Shown here: one piece after another, positions 6,239 through 12,312 of the stretch
Layout of the letters: each line of letters starts with the position of its first letter
Position numbering within the stretch: position 1 is the stretch's first letter
IMG/VR virus record: IMGVR_UViG_3300027754_000400
Span: 1-25,379 of that record
Length of the DNA stretch: 25,379 nucleotides
Reading direction: 5' to 3' (one strand)
From: a virus
The notes under the pieces: model-generated
Seen by the model: only the letters and a program-made list of their open reading frames with translations
What the model was told of the DNA's origin: nothing
The model's database searches: none
Made by a program: the position numbers and the translations under genes

Positions 6239-7482
6239 ATATATTAAGTTTATTTGACGGAATGTCTTGCGGTCAGCAAGCACTTGAAAGAGCAGGAATA
6301 AAAGTAGATAATTACTTTGCATCTGAAATTGATAAATATGCCATCCAAGTTACAATGGCTAACTATCCTAATACAAAACAATTGGGTAGTGTTGTTGATG
6401 TTGATGGATATAAACTACCAAAGATTGATATTCTTATAGGTGGTTCACCTTGTCAATCGTTTAGCTTTGCTGGTAAGAGAAAAGGAATGAGTACCAAGTG
6501 CGAAACTGAGATTTTAACTCTTGAACATTACTTACAATTAAAGTCTGAAGGTTATGAATTTGAAGGTCAATCTTATTTATTTTGGGAATTTATGAGATTA
6601 CTAAATGAATGCAAACCAACTTACTTTCTCTTAGAAAATGTTGAAATGGGCGAAAAGTGGGAAAAGGTATTAAGCAAAGCTATTGGTGTAAATGGAATAC
6701 ACATTAATTCTGCTTTGCTATCAGCTCAAAACAGAAGACGCATTTACTGGACTAACATCGGAATGCAACCCTCAGGATTGTTTGGAAATTTGGAAAGCAT
6801 TATAAAACAGCCAAAAGATAAAGGTATTTTGCTTCGCGATGTGTTAGAAAATGAAGTTGATGAAAAGTATTTTTTAAGTGAACAAAGAATTCAAACAATT
6901 CTTAAAAGTGAAAGAAGTGTGCCTTATGTAAATGAAGAAACAAACAAATTTAATTGTTTAATTGCTGGTTACAATAAAATACCAACGGATGGACAATATA
7001 TAGTCCACAACACAATGCCAAGAAGTGGAAACCCTAAGAAGGGTGGAACTGGACATTTAAGCAGAAATGATGGTAAGACTTATTGCCTTGATACAGGAAA
7101 TACTAATGCGGTTGAAATAGTTGCAATGAGAGGAAGAGGAGAAAAAGGCAATATTGAGCAACAATTTGAAACAAATGGAACGAATAAAAGCAACTCATTA
7201 ACTACTGTAACAAAAGATAATTTGGTGTTTAATTATAGACAAGATGCACCAAATGATATAAATGGTAAAAAGGATTGTTTAAGGGCAAATGCTGGCGGTG
7301 TTTTAAAAGGTGTTGGAATTATTGAAAATTCACGAATAAGAAGATTAACACCAACGGAATGCGAACGATTGCAGACAGTTGCAGACAATTACACGAACCA
7401 CGTTTCAGATACTCAAAGATATAAGATGTTAGGTAATGGATGGACAGTTGATGTTATTGCACATATATTTTCATACATATAA
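6235..7482 (+). CDS. DNA (cytosine-5) methyltransferase
   Basis: A 415-residue Dcm-type enzyme transferring methyl from S-adenosylmethionine to C5 of cytosine. Motif I is LSLFDGMSCG near the N-terminus (SAM binding). Motif IV is GGSPCQSFSFAG with catalytic C73, motif VI is FLLENVEMG with E134 and N135, and motif VIII is QNRRR (165-169). Motif IX appears as RRLTPTECERLQ and motif X as RYKMLGNGWTVDV near the end. All catalytic motifs are intact. The variable target-recognition region is about 170-360, so the recognition sequence cannot be read. It overlaps the VRR-NUC stop by four bases. No cognate restriction endonuclease was recognised, so this is probably a self-protecting phage orphan methyltransferase, or the first step toward a larger cytosine modification involving the TAGT enzyme. 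Confidence 0.93.
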   Translation: MNILSLFDGMSCGQQALERAGIKVDNYFASEIDKYAIQVTMANYPNTKQLGSVVDVDGYKLPKIDILIGGSPCQSFSFAGKRKGMSTKCETEILTLEHYLQLKSEGYEFEGQSYLFWEFMRLLNECKPTYFLLENVEMGEKWEKVLSKAIGVNGIHINSALLSAQNRRRIYWTNIGMQPSGLFGNLESIIKQPKDKGILLRDVLENEVDEKYFLSEQRIQTILKSERSVPYVNEETNKFNCLIAGYNKIPTDGQYIVHNTMPRSGNPKKGGTGHLSRNDGKTYCLDTGNTNAVEIVAMRGRGEKGNIEQQFETNGTNKSNSLTTVTKDNLVFNYRQDAPNDINGKKDCLRANAGGVLKGVGIIENSRIRRLTPTECERLQTVADNYTNHVSDTQRYKMLGNGWTVDVIAHIFSYI

Positions 7483-7510
7483 ACAATACTAATAGCCTAT
7501 AAAAAATAAC

Positions 7511-7549
7511 TATATTTATATATGAATATATATTTATAATATTGCAACT
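7511..7549 (+). promoter_or_regulatory. A/T-rich promoter region before the small lipoprotein ORF
   Basis: The 67-base gap after the methyltransferase contains two copies of TATATTTATA (7511-7520 and 7529-7538) and, at 7537-7544, TAATATTG, one mismatch from the TAnnTTTG -7 box. The ATG at 7550 follows after only five bases, so a transcript from here would be leaderless or nearly so. No clear -33 box is visible. Confidence 0.4.
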
Positions 7550-7645
7550 ATGGAAACACTAATCAAACACAAAGACGCTGTAATAATAGTATTCGCATTG
7601 CTACTATTAGCAGCTTGCAGTAAAACCTATCAAATATACTTTTAA
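7550..7645 (+). CDS. 31-aa candidate lipoprotein
   Basis: A short frame beginning METLIKHKDAV, followed by a hydrophobic stretch IIVFALLLL and the lipobox LLAAC with the lipidation cysteine at residue 23. Only SKTYQIYF follows the cysteine. The charge, hydrophobic core and lipobox order are those of a type II (Lsp-cleaved) signal peptide, so the mature product would be a nine-residue lipopeptide. No acidic residues follow the cysteine, so it lacks the surface-export signal seen in Bacteroidota lipoproteins. It stops two bases before the next ATG. Tiny phage lipoproteins can serve in superinfection exclusion or as spanin components, but nothing here distinguishes these. Being short, it may not be expressed. 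Confidence 0.5.
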   Translation: METLIKHKDAVIIVFALLLLAACSKTYQIYF

Positions 7646-7647
7646 TT

Positions 7648-7845
7648 ATGACACAAATAACAATTACAACCGACTGCCAAGATGAGGCTAAGGTACTTTT
7701 ACATGCAGTAGAAAAATCAATAGCTATTGCAGACCTTAGGCAAAAATTAAGGTATAAGCTAAAAGATGCAGACTTTGGCGAACATGAAAATTACATTCAA
7801 GAACTATATAAAGAACTTTGCGAAATAGATAGCATAGGTAACTAA
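7648..7845 (+). CDS. 65-aa hypothetical protein
   Basis: Begins with a short beta-like segment (MTQITITTDCQD) and continues as an amphipathic helix rich in Lys, Glu and Leu (EAKVLLHAVEKSIAIADL, then RQKLRYKLKDADFG), ending in an acidic helix. It has no membrane segment, metal motif or recognised family. It starts two bases after the lipoprotein ORF stop and ends three bases before the next ATG, in a run of small accessory genes. That it is a gene is likely from spacing and codon use. It may be a small dimeric regulator or an anti-host protein; nothing specific can be claimed. Confidence 0.65.
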   Translation: MTQITITTDCQDEAKVLLHAVEKSIAIADLRQKLRYKLKDADFGEHENYIQELYKELCEIDSIGN

Positions 7846-7848
7846 ATT

Positions 7849-8013
7849 ATGAAAATTACAGTAACAAATATCAAGAAGATACTTGAAGAAGAGTATGGGT
7901 GGTTTCATCTGGATTCAGATAGTCATAAATGGCTTGTTGATGAAATTATTGAAGACACCTTGAAAATTATTGACGATAAATTAAAGTACCACAAAAACAT
8001 TTCAATTAAATGA
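7849..8013 (+). CDS. 54-aa hypothetical protein
   Basis: An ATG frame of 54 residues that fills the gap between its neighbours. It reads MKITVTNIKKILEEEYGW, then FHLDSDSHKWLVDEII and EDTLKIIDDKLKYHKNISIK. Mostly alpha-helical by eye, acidic in the middle and basic at the end, with two conserved-looking tryptophans. It starts three bases after the previous stop, and its TGA overlaps the ATG of the DnaA-like gene as ATGA, which strongly suggests a translated, coupled gene. No family recognised. Confidence 0.65.
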   Translation: MKITVTNIKKILEEEYGWFHLDSDSHKWLVDEIIEDTLKIIDDKLKYHKNISIK

Positions 8014-8372
8014 TAACAATAGAAAAAATAACAGAGATAGTTGCAAAGACAGCTAACACACCAATTGAGCAGATATTGGGCAAAAGTAGAAAGCGCGAAT
8101 TTGTGCAACCGAGATTTGTAGCAATGAAGCTGGCAAAGGAATTTACCAAAGATAGCCTAGTAAAGATTGGAAATTACTTTGGTGGTAGAGATCACACCAC
8201 TACCATCCATGCCATACAGACAATCAATGATTATATTGATATTAGAGCCAATCAACCTATGGAAAGTGAATTATACTTTACTGCAAAAGATAATTTGCAT
8301 AAGTACCTACTAGCTAATAATGGCATATCACAAAGCGTTATTTTCACACCACATCAAGTACCAACATGCTAA
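8010..8372 (+). CDS. Standalone DnaA domain IV-like DNA-binding protein
   Basis: A 120-residue protein whose residues about 1-95 look like the C-terminal DNA-binding domain of DnaA: GKSRKREFVQPRFVAMKLAK (24-43), then DSLVKIGNYFGGRDHTTTIHAIQ, including the DnaA signature GGRDHTTTIHA at 58-68, which contacts the DnaA box. The AAA+ and oligomerisation domains of true DnaA are absent, so it can bind DNA but not by itself open an origin. A short C-terminal tail of about 25 residues is unrelated. Such phage proteins could bind DnaA boxes in the host or phage origin, acting as a replication adaptor, or competing with host DnaA. It overlaps the preceding gene by four bases and the next by seven. The family call is strong; the role is inferred. 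Confidence 0.88.
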   Translation: MITIEKITEIVAKTANTPIEQILGKSRKREFVQPRFVAMKLAKEFTKDSLVKIGNYFGGRDHTTTIHAIQTINDYIDIRANQPMESELYFTAKDNLHKYLLANNGISQSVIFTPHQVPTC

Positions 8373-8791
8373 GAGAAATTGATATACCAGAAGCGCACTT
8401 TGACGAAGCCAATGCTAGTAGCATCTTGCAACTTGCATACATCCAAGCCTTAGCACTTGAAAAGACATTGGAGTTGATGGATAACAAAGATGTAACTATC
8501 TTTGGCAAGCCATTAAAGCAAAAGGAATTGAAAGTAAAATTAGCACAGCTAAAGCCAATATTAGAAGCATTTTATTTAAAGTTTAACCAATATGGGCAAA
8601 GTGATAGCAGTATAAACCTAATAGATGCTGTGAATAATTGTCAAGAGTTATTTAAAGCTATGGTAGTAGTTGGCATTGATAGCCTTAGCACTATTGGAGC
8701 ATGTATAAGTTTAAAGCATTTTAAAGAGCCACTATGGAACACCTTAACAACTAACATTTTTAAGTCAAATTTAATCAGTAAAGAGATATGA
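8366..8791 (+). CDS. 141-aa helical hypothetical protein
   Basis: Appears almost entirely alpha-helical, with repeated Leu/Ala-rich heptad-like segments (ILQLAYIQALALEKTLELMD, then LKVKLAQLKPILEAFYLKF). It has no Cys pairs beyond isolated cysteines, no signal peptide and no metal motif. It overlaps the DnaA-like gene by seven bases and the following 63-aa gene by four (ATGA), so it is firmly part of this operon. I do not recognise a family. A structural or protein-protein role is possible; adjacency to the DnaA-like protein raises a partner relationship, but that is only positional. Confidence 0.65.
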   Translation: MLREIDIPEAHFDEANASSILQLAYIQALALEKTLELMDNKDVTIFGKPLKQKELKVKLAQLKPILEAFYLKFNQYGQSDSSINLIDAVNNCQELFKAMVVVGIDSLSTIGACISLKHFKEPLWNTLTTNIFKSNLISKEI

Positions 8792-8979
8792 AAAAAACAG
8801 CAGTAGATTGGCTATTTGAGCAACTTTGGGAAACACCAAAAGACAAATTAACATGGTATGCTATATTATATCAAGCTAAAGAAATGGAGAAGGAGCAGAT
8901 AATTGGAACTTTTAATGAAGGCGCACTAGACGGGCTGCAACTAGGCAAACAATACTACAACGAAACATTTGGTAAATAA
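8788..8979 (+). CDS. 63-aa conserved small phage protein
   Basis: Reads MKKTAVDWLFEQLWETPKD, then WYAILYQAKEMEKEQIIGTF and ends NEGALDGLQLGKQYYNETFG. I recognise the 'TAVdWL.eQL' start, the 'A.EMEKeQI' centre and the 'eqYYnETFG' end as a very common small protein of Bacteroidota phages and prophages with no assigned function. Probably two amphipathic helices. Its start overlaps the previous stop as ATGA. It is the last gene before a promoter candidate at about 8996, so it may end a transcription unit. Gene call strong, function unknown. Confidence 0.8.
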   Translation: MKKTAVDWLFEQLWETPKDKLTWYAILYQAKEMEKEQIIGTFNEGALDGLQLGKQYYNETFGK

Positions 8980-9003
8980 CCTAATAATTTATATATATCT
9001 TTG
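8968..9003 (+). promoter_or_regulatory. Bacteroidota-type promoter before the HExxH gene
   Basis: TATCTTTG at 8996-9003 is an exact TAnnTTTG -7 box. TTTG at 8968-8971, inside the end of the preceding gene, lies 24 bases upstream and may serve as the -33 box, though the spacing is slightly long. The ATG at 9009 is five bases after the box, predicting a leaderless or near-leaderless mRNA for the downstream packaging genes. Confidence 0.6.
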
Positions 9004-9008
9004 CACAA

Positions 9009-9416
9009 ATGATACGCCATTTATACACCGATGCCAATTATGAATATACATTAGAAGTGATATTTACTGATGATGTAAAAAAAGCACTAAAGGCATTATT
9101 TAAAAGGTGGAAGATGGATGATGAAGCGTTGGATGCTGAAGGATTTACAGTATGCTGTAAGAATGATACTACAAAATATGCTTTGATTTTTGACTATGAT
9201 AAACTTACCAATAATCTTATAAGCCATGAAGTGCTGCATGTATCTACTTTTATACTAGATGATAGGACAATAGACCTGGCAGGTGGCAATGATGACTATG
9301 AGAACCTAGCTTGGCTAAATGGACATTTGAATGACTTGGTAAGGCAGATAATAAAAAAGGAAGGCATCAGATTGCATCCTACTTTAATTCAATCTAAAAC
9401 TAAAAAACTTGGGTAA
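9009..9416 (+). CDS. HExxH zinc-metalloprotein (minigluzincin-like)
   Basis: A 135-residue protein with ISHEVLHVSTFILDD containing HEVLH at 73-77, the zinc-binding and catalytic helix of zincin metallopeptidases. A downstream Glu (E98, in DDYENLAWLNG) is placed where gluzincins have their third ligand. The N-terminal half (about 1-60) looks beta-rich. The protein is very small for a peptidase, matching phage minigluzincin-type proteins; whether it cleaves protein is unknown. It is preceded by its own promoter candidate and overlaps the metallophosphoesterase by eight bases, at the head of the packaging operon. It could process a virion or host protein, or merely use the fold for binding. The zincin call rests on the motif only. 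Confidence 0.65.
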   Translation: MIRHLYTDANYEYTLEVIFTDDVKKALKALFKRWKMDDEALDAEGFTVCCKNDTTKYALIFDYDKLTNNLISHEVLHVSTFILDDRTIDLAGGNDDYENLAWLNGHLNDLVRQIIKKEGIRLHPTLIQSKTKKLG

Positions 9417-10566
9417 ATGGACTGCATATAATAGCGAGATAATTGCACTTTTACAAGGCAATGAGTCAATGAGTAACCATCTTGCAGCGCAAACTATCTT
9501 AAAAACAACCAACACAAAGGATGATAGTACGGATGTAAATAGTTTAACCCAGCATATCAGAAGGAACAGGGCGGAGTTATTAGATAAAAATGAAGGCATC
9601 TATAATGCAACCGAGGAACTTGATGTACCAAATACGAAAGTAAAGCATTTATGGTTAAAAAATAAAAGTGCATCTTTATTTGTAAAAAACCCAGAATATG
9701 TTGATAGTGTTGAAGCCAACTTATCTAACTTAAAAAATGAATTGATAAATGATCTGCAAGCCTATGCACCAATATTTAGCAAGATAGAGCGAATTGAAAA
9801 TAAAGATAGCTACTTACTTGTAATAGATCCAGCAGACATCCACATCGGTAAACTATGCTCTGCATTCGAAACAGGCGAAGATTACACCAACCAAATAGCA
9901 GTTACAAGAGTGCTAGATGGAATAAAAGGTATTTTACAAAAAATATCATCTTTTAATATTGATAAGATATTATTTATAGGTGGTAACGATATTTTACACG
10001 TTGATAATCCAAAACGAACAACAACAGCAGGAACTTCGCAAGATACTGATGGTATGTGGTATGATAATTTTTTAATTGCCAAACAGCTTTATATTGATAT
10101 TTTAGAAATGCTTTTATCAATTGCTGATGTACATTTTACTTTTAATCCAAGTAATCACGATTATACCAATGGCTTTTTTTTAGCGCAAGTAATTGAAACA
10201 TATTTTAAGAATTGCCAAAATATTACTTTTGATTGCTCAATAGCACATCGTAAGGCATTTAAGTACCATAATAACCTTATAGGCACTACGCATGGGGATG
10301 GTGCGAAGTTGCAGGATTTACCTTTGCTTATGGCAGTGGAATTTTCTAATGATTGGGCATCAACTAAACACAGATATGTGTACACACACCATGTGCATCA
10401 TAAGACAAGTAAAGATTATGCCGGTATAACAATTGAGAGCCTTAGAAGTCCAAGTGGTACTGATAGTTGGCATTATAGGAATGGATATCTTAGTATAAAG
10501 GCAATAGAAGGATTTTTGCATTGTAAAAACAATGGGCAAATAGCCAGAATTACCCACATATTTTGA
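9409..10566 (+). CDS. Calcineurin-like metallophosphoesterase with N-terminal helical domain
   Basis: A 385-residue protein. Residues about 135-345 carry all metallophosphoesterase motifs: DPADIH (D143, H145), GGND (191-194), SNHD (248-251), GTTHGD with H295, and HHVHHK (327-332). These coordinate two metal ions and cleave phosphoesters, possibly nucleic acid ends. Residues about 1-60 form a separate helical, HTH-like region (SEIIALLQGNESMSNHLA), so the protein may dock on DNA. The only sensible start is TTG at 9409, which overlaps the previous gene by eight bases; no in-frame ATG precedes it, and the first internal ATG (residue 21) would cut into the helical domain. I recall such enzymes next to terminase genes in Bacteroidota phages, where a DNA end-processing role is plausible. 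Confidence 0.8.
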   Translation: MGKWTAYNSEIIALLQGNESMSNHLAAQTILKTTNTKDDSTDVNSLTQHIRRNRAELLDKNEGIYNATEELDVPNTKVKHLWLKNKSASLFVKNPEYVDSVEANLSNLKNELINDLQAYAPIFSKIERIENKDSYLLVIDPADIHIGKLCSAFETGEDYTNQIAVTRVLDGIKGILQKISSFNIDKILFIGGNDILHVDNPKRTTTAGTSQDTDGMWYDNFLIAKQLYIDILEMLLSIADVHFTFNPSNHDYTNGFFLAQVIETYFKNCQNITFDCSIAHRKAFKYHNNLIGTTHGDGAKLQDLPLLMAVEFSNDWASTKHRYVYTHHVHHKTSKDYAGITIESLRSPSGTDSWHYRNGYLSIKAIEGFLHCKNNGQIARITHIF

Positions 10567-10597
10567 TGATATTTATCTATATATTATAAAAAAAGAT

Positions 10598-10609
10598 TAT
10601 TTTTGCATT
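10598..10609 (+). promoter_or_regulatory. -7 promoter box before the small terminase gene
   Basis: TATTTTTG at 10598-10605 matches TAnnTTTG and ends four bases before the ATG at 10610. The upstream 30 bases are A/T-rich with only a weak TTTA (10572-10575) as a -33 candidate. If used, transcription would start at or next to the ATG, giving a leaderless terminase transcript. Confidence 0.5.
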
Positions 10610-11032
10610 ATGGCACGACCTAAAGGAACGAAGTATATTGAAACACCTGAAAAGATGTGGAAATTGTTTGAAGATTATCGGAATGAAGTTAAAAGCAATC
10701 CTAGAATAATAAATGTATTTGGTGGTAAGGATTTTGAAGAAAGGCAAAATAGATTAGAACGACCATTGACATTTGAAGGGTTTTATAATTATTGCTATAA
10801 GGTGATAGGATGTATAGACCAATACTTTGAGAATAGGGATGCAAGATATACAGATTATATTGCCATCTGTCGCGCAATAAAGCTAGAAATTAAGCAAGAC
10901 CAGATAGAAGGTGGCATGGTAGGGCAATACAATCCATCCATTACACAAAGATTAAATGGATTAACTGAAAAAGTTGAGCAAAAAACTGAGGGCGAAGTAA
11001 AACACGATGTAATAGTAACTTTAAACTTATGA
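10610..11032 (+). CDS. Terminase small subunit
   Basis: A 140-residue protein beginning MARPKGTKYIETPEKMWKLF, with RPLTFEGFYNYCYKVIGCID in the middle and EIKQDQIEGGMVGQYNPSIT followed by QRLNGLTEK near the end. I recognise this arrangement ('RPKGT.kyiet', 'RPlT.eGF..Y', 'DQieGGm.g.YnpsitqRlnGL') as the DNA-packaging gp3-like small terminase family of Bacteroidota phages. Small terminases recognise the packaging site and load the large subunit. A promoter-like box lies directly upstream and the stop overlaps the next gene as ATGA. The large subunit follows 1.3 kb downstream after four intervening small genes. Length is normal for the family. Confidence is high. Confidence 0.85.
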   Translation: MARPKGTKYIETPEKMWKLFEDYRNEVKSNPRIINVFGGKDFEERQNRLERPLTFEGFYNYCYKVIGCIDQYFENRDARYTDYIAICRAIKLEIKQDQIEGGMVGQYNPSITQRLNGLTEKVEQKTEGEVKHDVIVTLNL

Positions 11033-11625
11033 TAAATAAAATACTTTTAATTTTAGAGCAGTCCGCATCCTTCAATAAATATATTGATAGCGTGCATCCA
11101 TCTGATTTACAGCAAGATTTAAAGAGTGAAGTATATTTAATTTTAGCAGAAAAGAAACCTGCAGTATTAGAGCAGTTAGTTAATGATAATAAGGTAGAGC
11201 AGTTTGCGGTGGCTATTGCAAAAACGCAAATACAAAGCACCAATAGTGCATTTTACATCAAGTATAGAAAGCCACTACCAATGCAAAAGCAAATGGATAG
11301 CTATCAAGAAATGGACATAGCTACATTAAGGGCGGTAGATGATGAGTTGGTGAGTGCATTGGTGAATGTTGGATGCAATGTAAAAAAACTAAGCAATCAA
11401 ACTAAAATACCTTATAAGGCCCTACTAGATATGACAAAAGAAATAGCAGAAAAAAACCGAATAAATAAGCAAGGTATTGCAACATCCATCACTATCAAAG
11501 TGGAGTTGAAAGTAGCAGACCACAATAGAAGTATAACATCCATTAAGTCAGATGTGAATAAATTATTGAATAGTCAATTGAAAGGTGTAAAGGTTAAGGA
11601 TGTACTTTTGTCTAACTTTATTTAG
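11029..11625 (+). CDS. Sigma-70-like putative phage transcription factor
   Basis: A 198-residue protein. Residues about 20-80 (HPSDLQQDLKSEVYLILAEK, then FAVAIAKTQIQSTNSAFYIK and YRK) resemble sigma-70 region 2 as seen in small sigma-like proteins of Bacteroidota phages ('dLkqEv..iL' plus 'ns.FykkYRk'). Residues about 115-142 (NVKKLSNQTKIPYKALLDMT) look like a helix-turn-helix comparable to region 4. The remaining C-terminus is basic and beta-like. If correct, it would bind host RNA polymerase and redirect it to phage promoters. It overlaps the small terminase stop by four bases, so it is co-expressed with packaging genes and might drive the late structural genes downstream. The resemblance is moderate; a packaging accessory protein with an HTH is the alternative. 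Confidence 0.5.
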   Translation: MINKILLILEQSASFNKYIDSVHPSDLQQDLKSEVYLILAEKKPAVLEQLVNDNKVEQFAVAIAKTQIQSTNSAFYIKYRKPLPMQKQMDSYQEMDIATLRAVDDELVSALVNVGCNVKKLSNQTKIPYKALLDMTKEIAEKNRINKQGIATSITIKVELKVADHNRSITSIKSDVNKLLNSQLKGVKVKDVLLSNFI

Positions 11626-11787
11626 ATGATTATTATGATTAGCGAAATAGATGAAGATGATTTGTACTTACATTTGAGTATAATTAACGATAAGACACTA
11701 TTGGACTTATATAGAAGTTTAATAAAGAATGAGCAATACGAATATTGCCAAATGGTACTAGATGAAATAAATAAACGAGGACTATGA
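11626..11787 (+). CDS. 53-aa acidic hypothetical protein
   Basis: An ATG frame directly after the preceding TAG: MIIMISEIDEDDLYLHLSII, then NDKTLLDLYRSLIKNEQYEY and CQMVLDEINKRGL. The ending 'eeInkRGl' and the acidic helical body are typical of small phage proteins in this phylum. Its TGA overlaps the next ATG as ATGA. ATG at 11635 is an alternative start three codons later. It fills the only gap between two coupled genes, which supports its being real. Function unknown. Confidence 0.65.
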   Translation: MIIMISEIDEDDLYLHLSIINDKTLLDLYRSLIKNEQYEYCQMVLDEINKRGL

Positions 11788-12038
11788 TAGAACATTTAAT
11801 AACTACAATACTACTTACATCAGGCATACTTATCTATTGGTTTGATGTAGCAAAACTGCATTTAATATTTTGGGTAAAACCATTTAATTGCCAATCATGC
11901 CTGGCATTTTGGGTAGGTATTTTTAGCTATTTAATACCTATTGAATACCAATTACCTATTATTAGTGCAACTTATAGCATATTTATATATATATTTTTAA
12001 AAGACAGATATAATGGCAATACAACTAACAGCAAATGA
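11784..12038 (+). CDS. Small membrane protein with CxxC motif
   Basis: An 84-residue protein with three hydrophobic segments: about 5-20 (LITTILLTSGILIYWF), 40-55 (LAFWVGIFSYLI) and 58-75 (LPIISATYSIFIYIF). Between the first two lies FNCQSCLAFWVG with C35xxC38, a pattern resembling small DUF1360-type membrane proteins (CxxCxxFW). It ends in a short basic, hydrophilic tail. The start overlaps the upstream stop as ATGA, and the end overlaps the next gene by 26 bases. Its placement between small and large terminase is unusual for a membrane protein. It could be an inner-membrane factor or a holin-like protein, but nothing in the sequence proves lysis activity. Confidence 0.65.
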   Translation: MIEHLITTILLTSGILIYWFDVAKLHLIFWVKPFNCQSCLAFWVGIFSYLIPIEYQLPIISATYSIFIYIFLKDRYNGNTTNSK

Positions 12039-12312
12039 GATAGTTTTTCTTTACGAAAAGATGGTAGATAATATCACCTATGTAAAAGTAAGAGAAGTGC
12101 AAGCCCCAACAAAAGCAGATAAGGAAATGTACTCAAAAATATACACAAGCCACATAGCCAGCCATAAAGAGATAGATTGGAATTGTGCAAGTTGTGTAGT
12201 GGATGCAGTAGGACAGATATACAGAGAAACAGCACCATTTGCAGATAAATTAAAGGAAGCTAAAGCTGAATTGAAAGCTACTGCAACAACGAGTGCAAAA
12301 AAAGCAAAGTAA
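12013..12312 (+). CDS. Small cytoplasmic protein with CxxC motif
   Basis: A 99-residue protein, helical by eye: MAIQLTANEIVFLYEKMVDN, a segment DWNCASCVVDAVGQIYRE containing CxxC, and an Ala/Lys-rich tail ending ATTSAKKAK. No membrane segment. It starts 26 bases within the membrane-protein gene and ends exactly where the large terminase start codon begins (TAA then TTG), so the three genes are coupled. The CxxC of this protein and that of the adjacent membrane protein are the only CxxC pairs in the packaging region and could share a redox or metal-binding function. I recall similar small proteins next to terminases in Bacteroidota phages, with no known role. Confidence 0.7.
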   Translation: MAIQLTANEIVFLYEKMVDNITYVKVREVQAPTKADKEMYSKIYTSHIASHKEIDWNCASCVVDAVGQIYRETAPFADKLKEAKAELKATATTSAKKAK

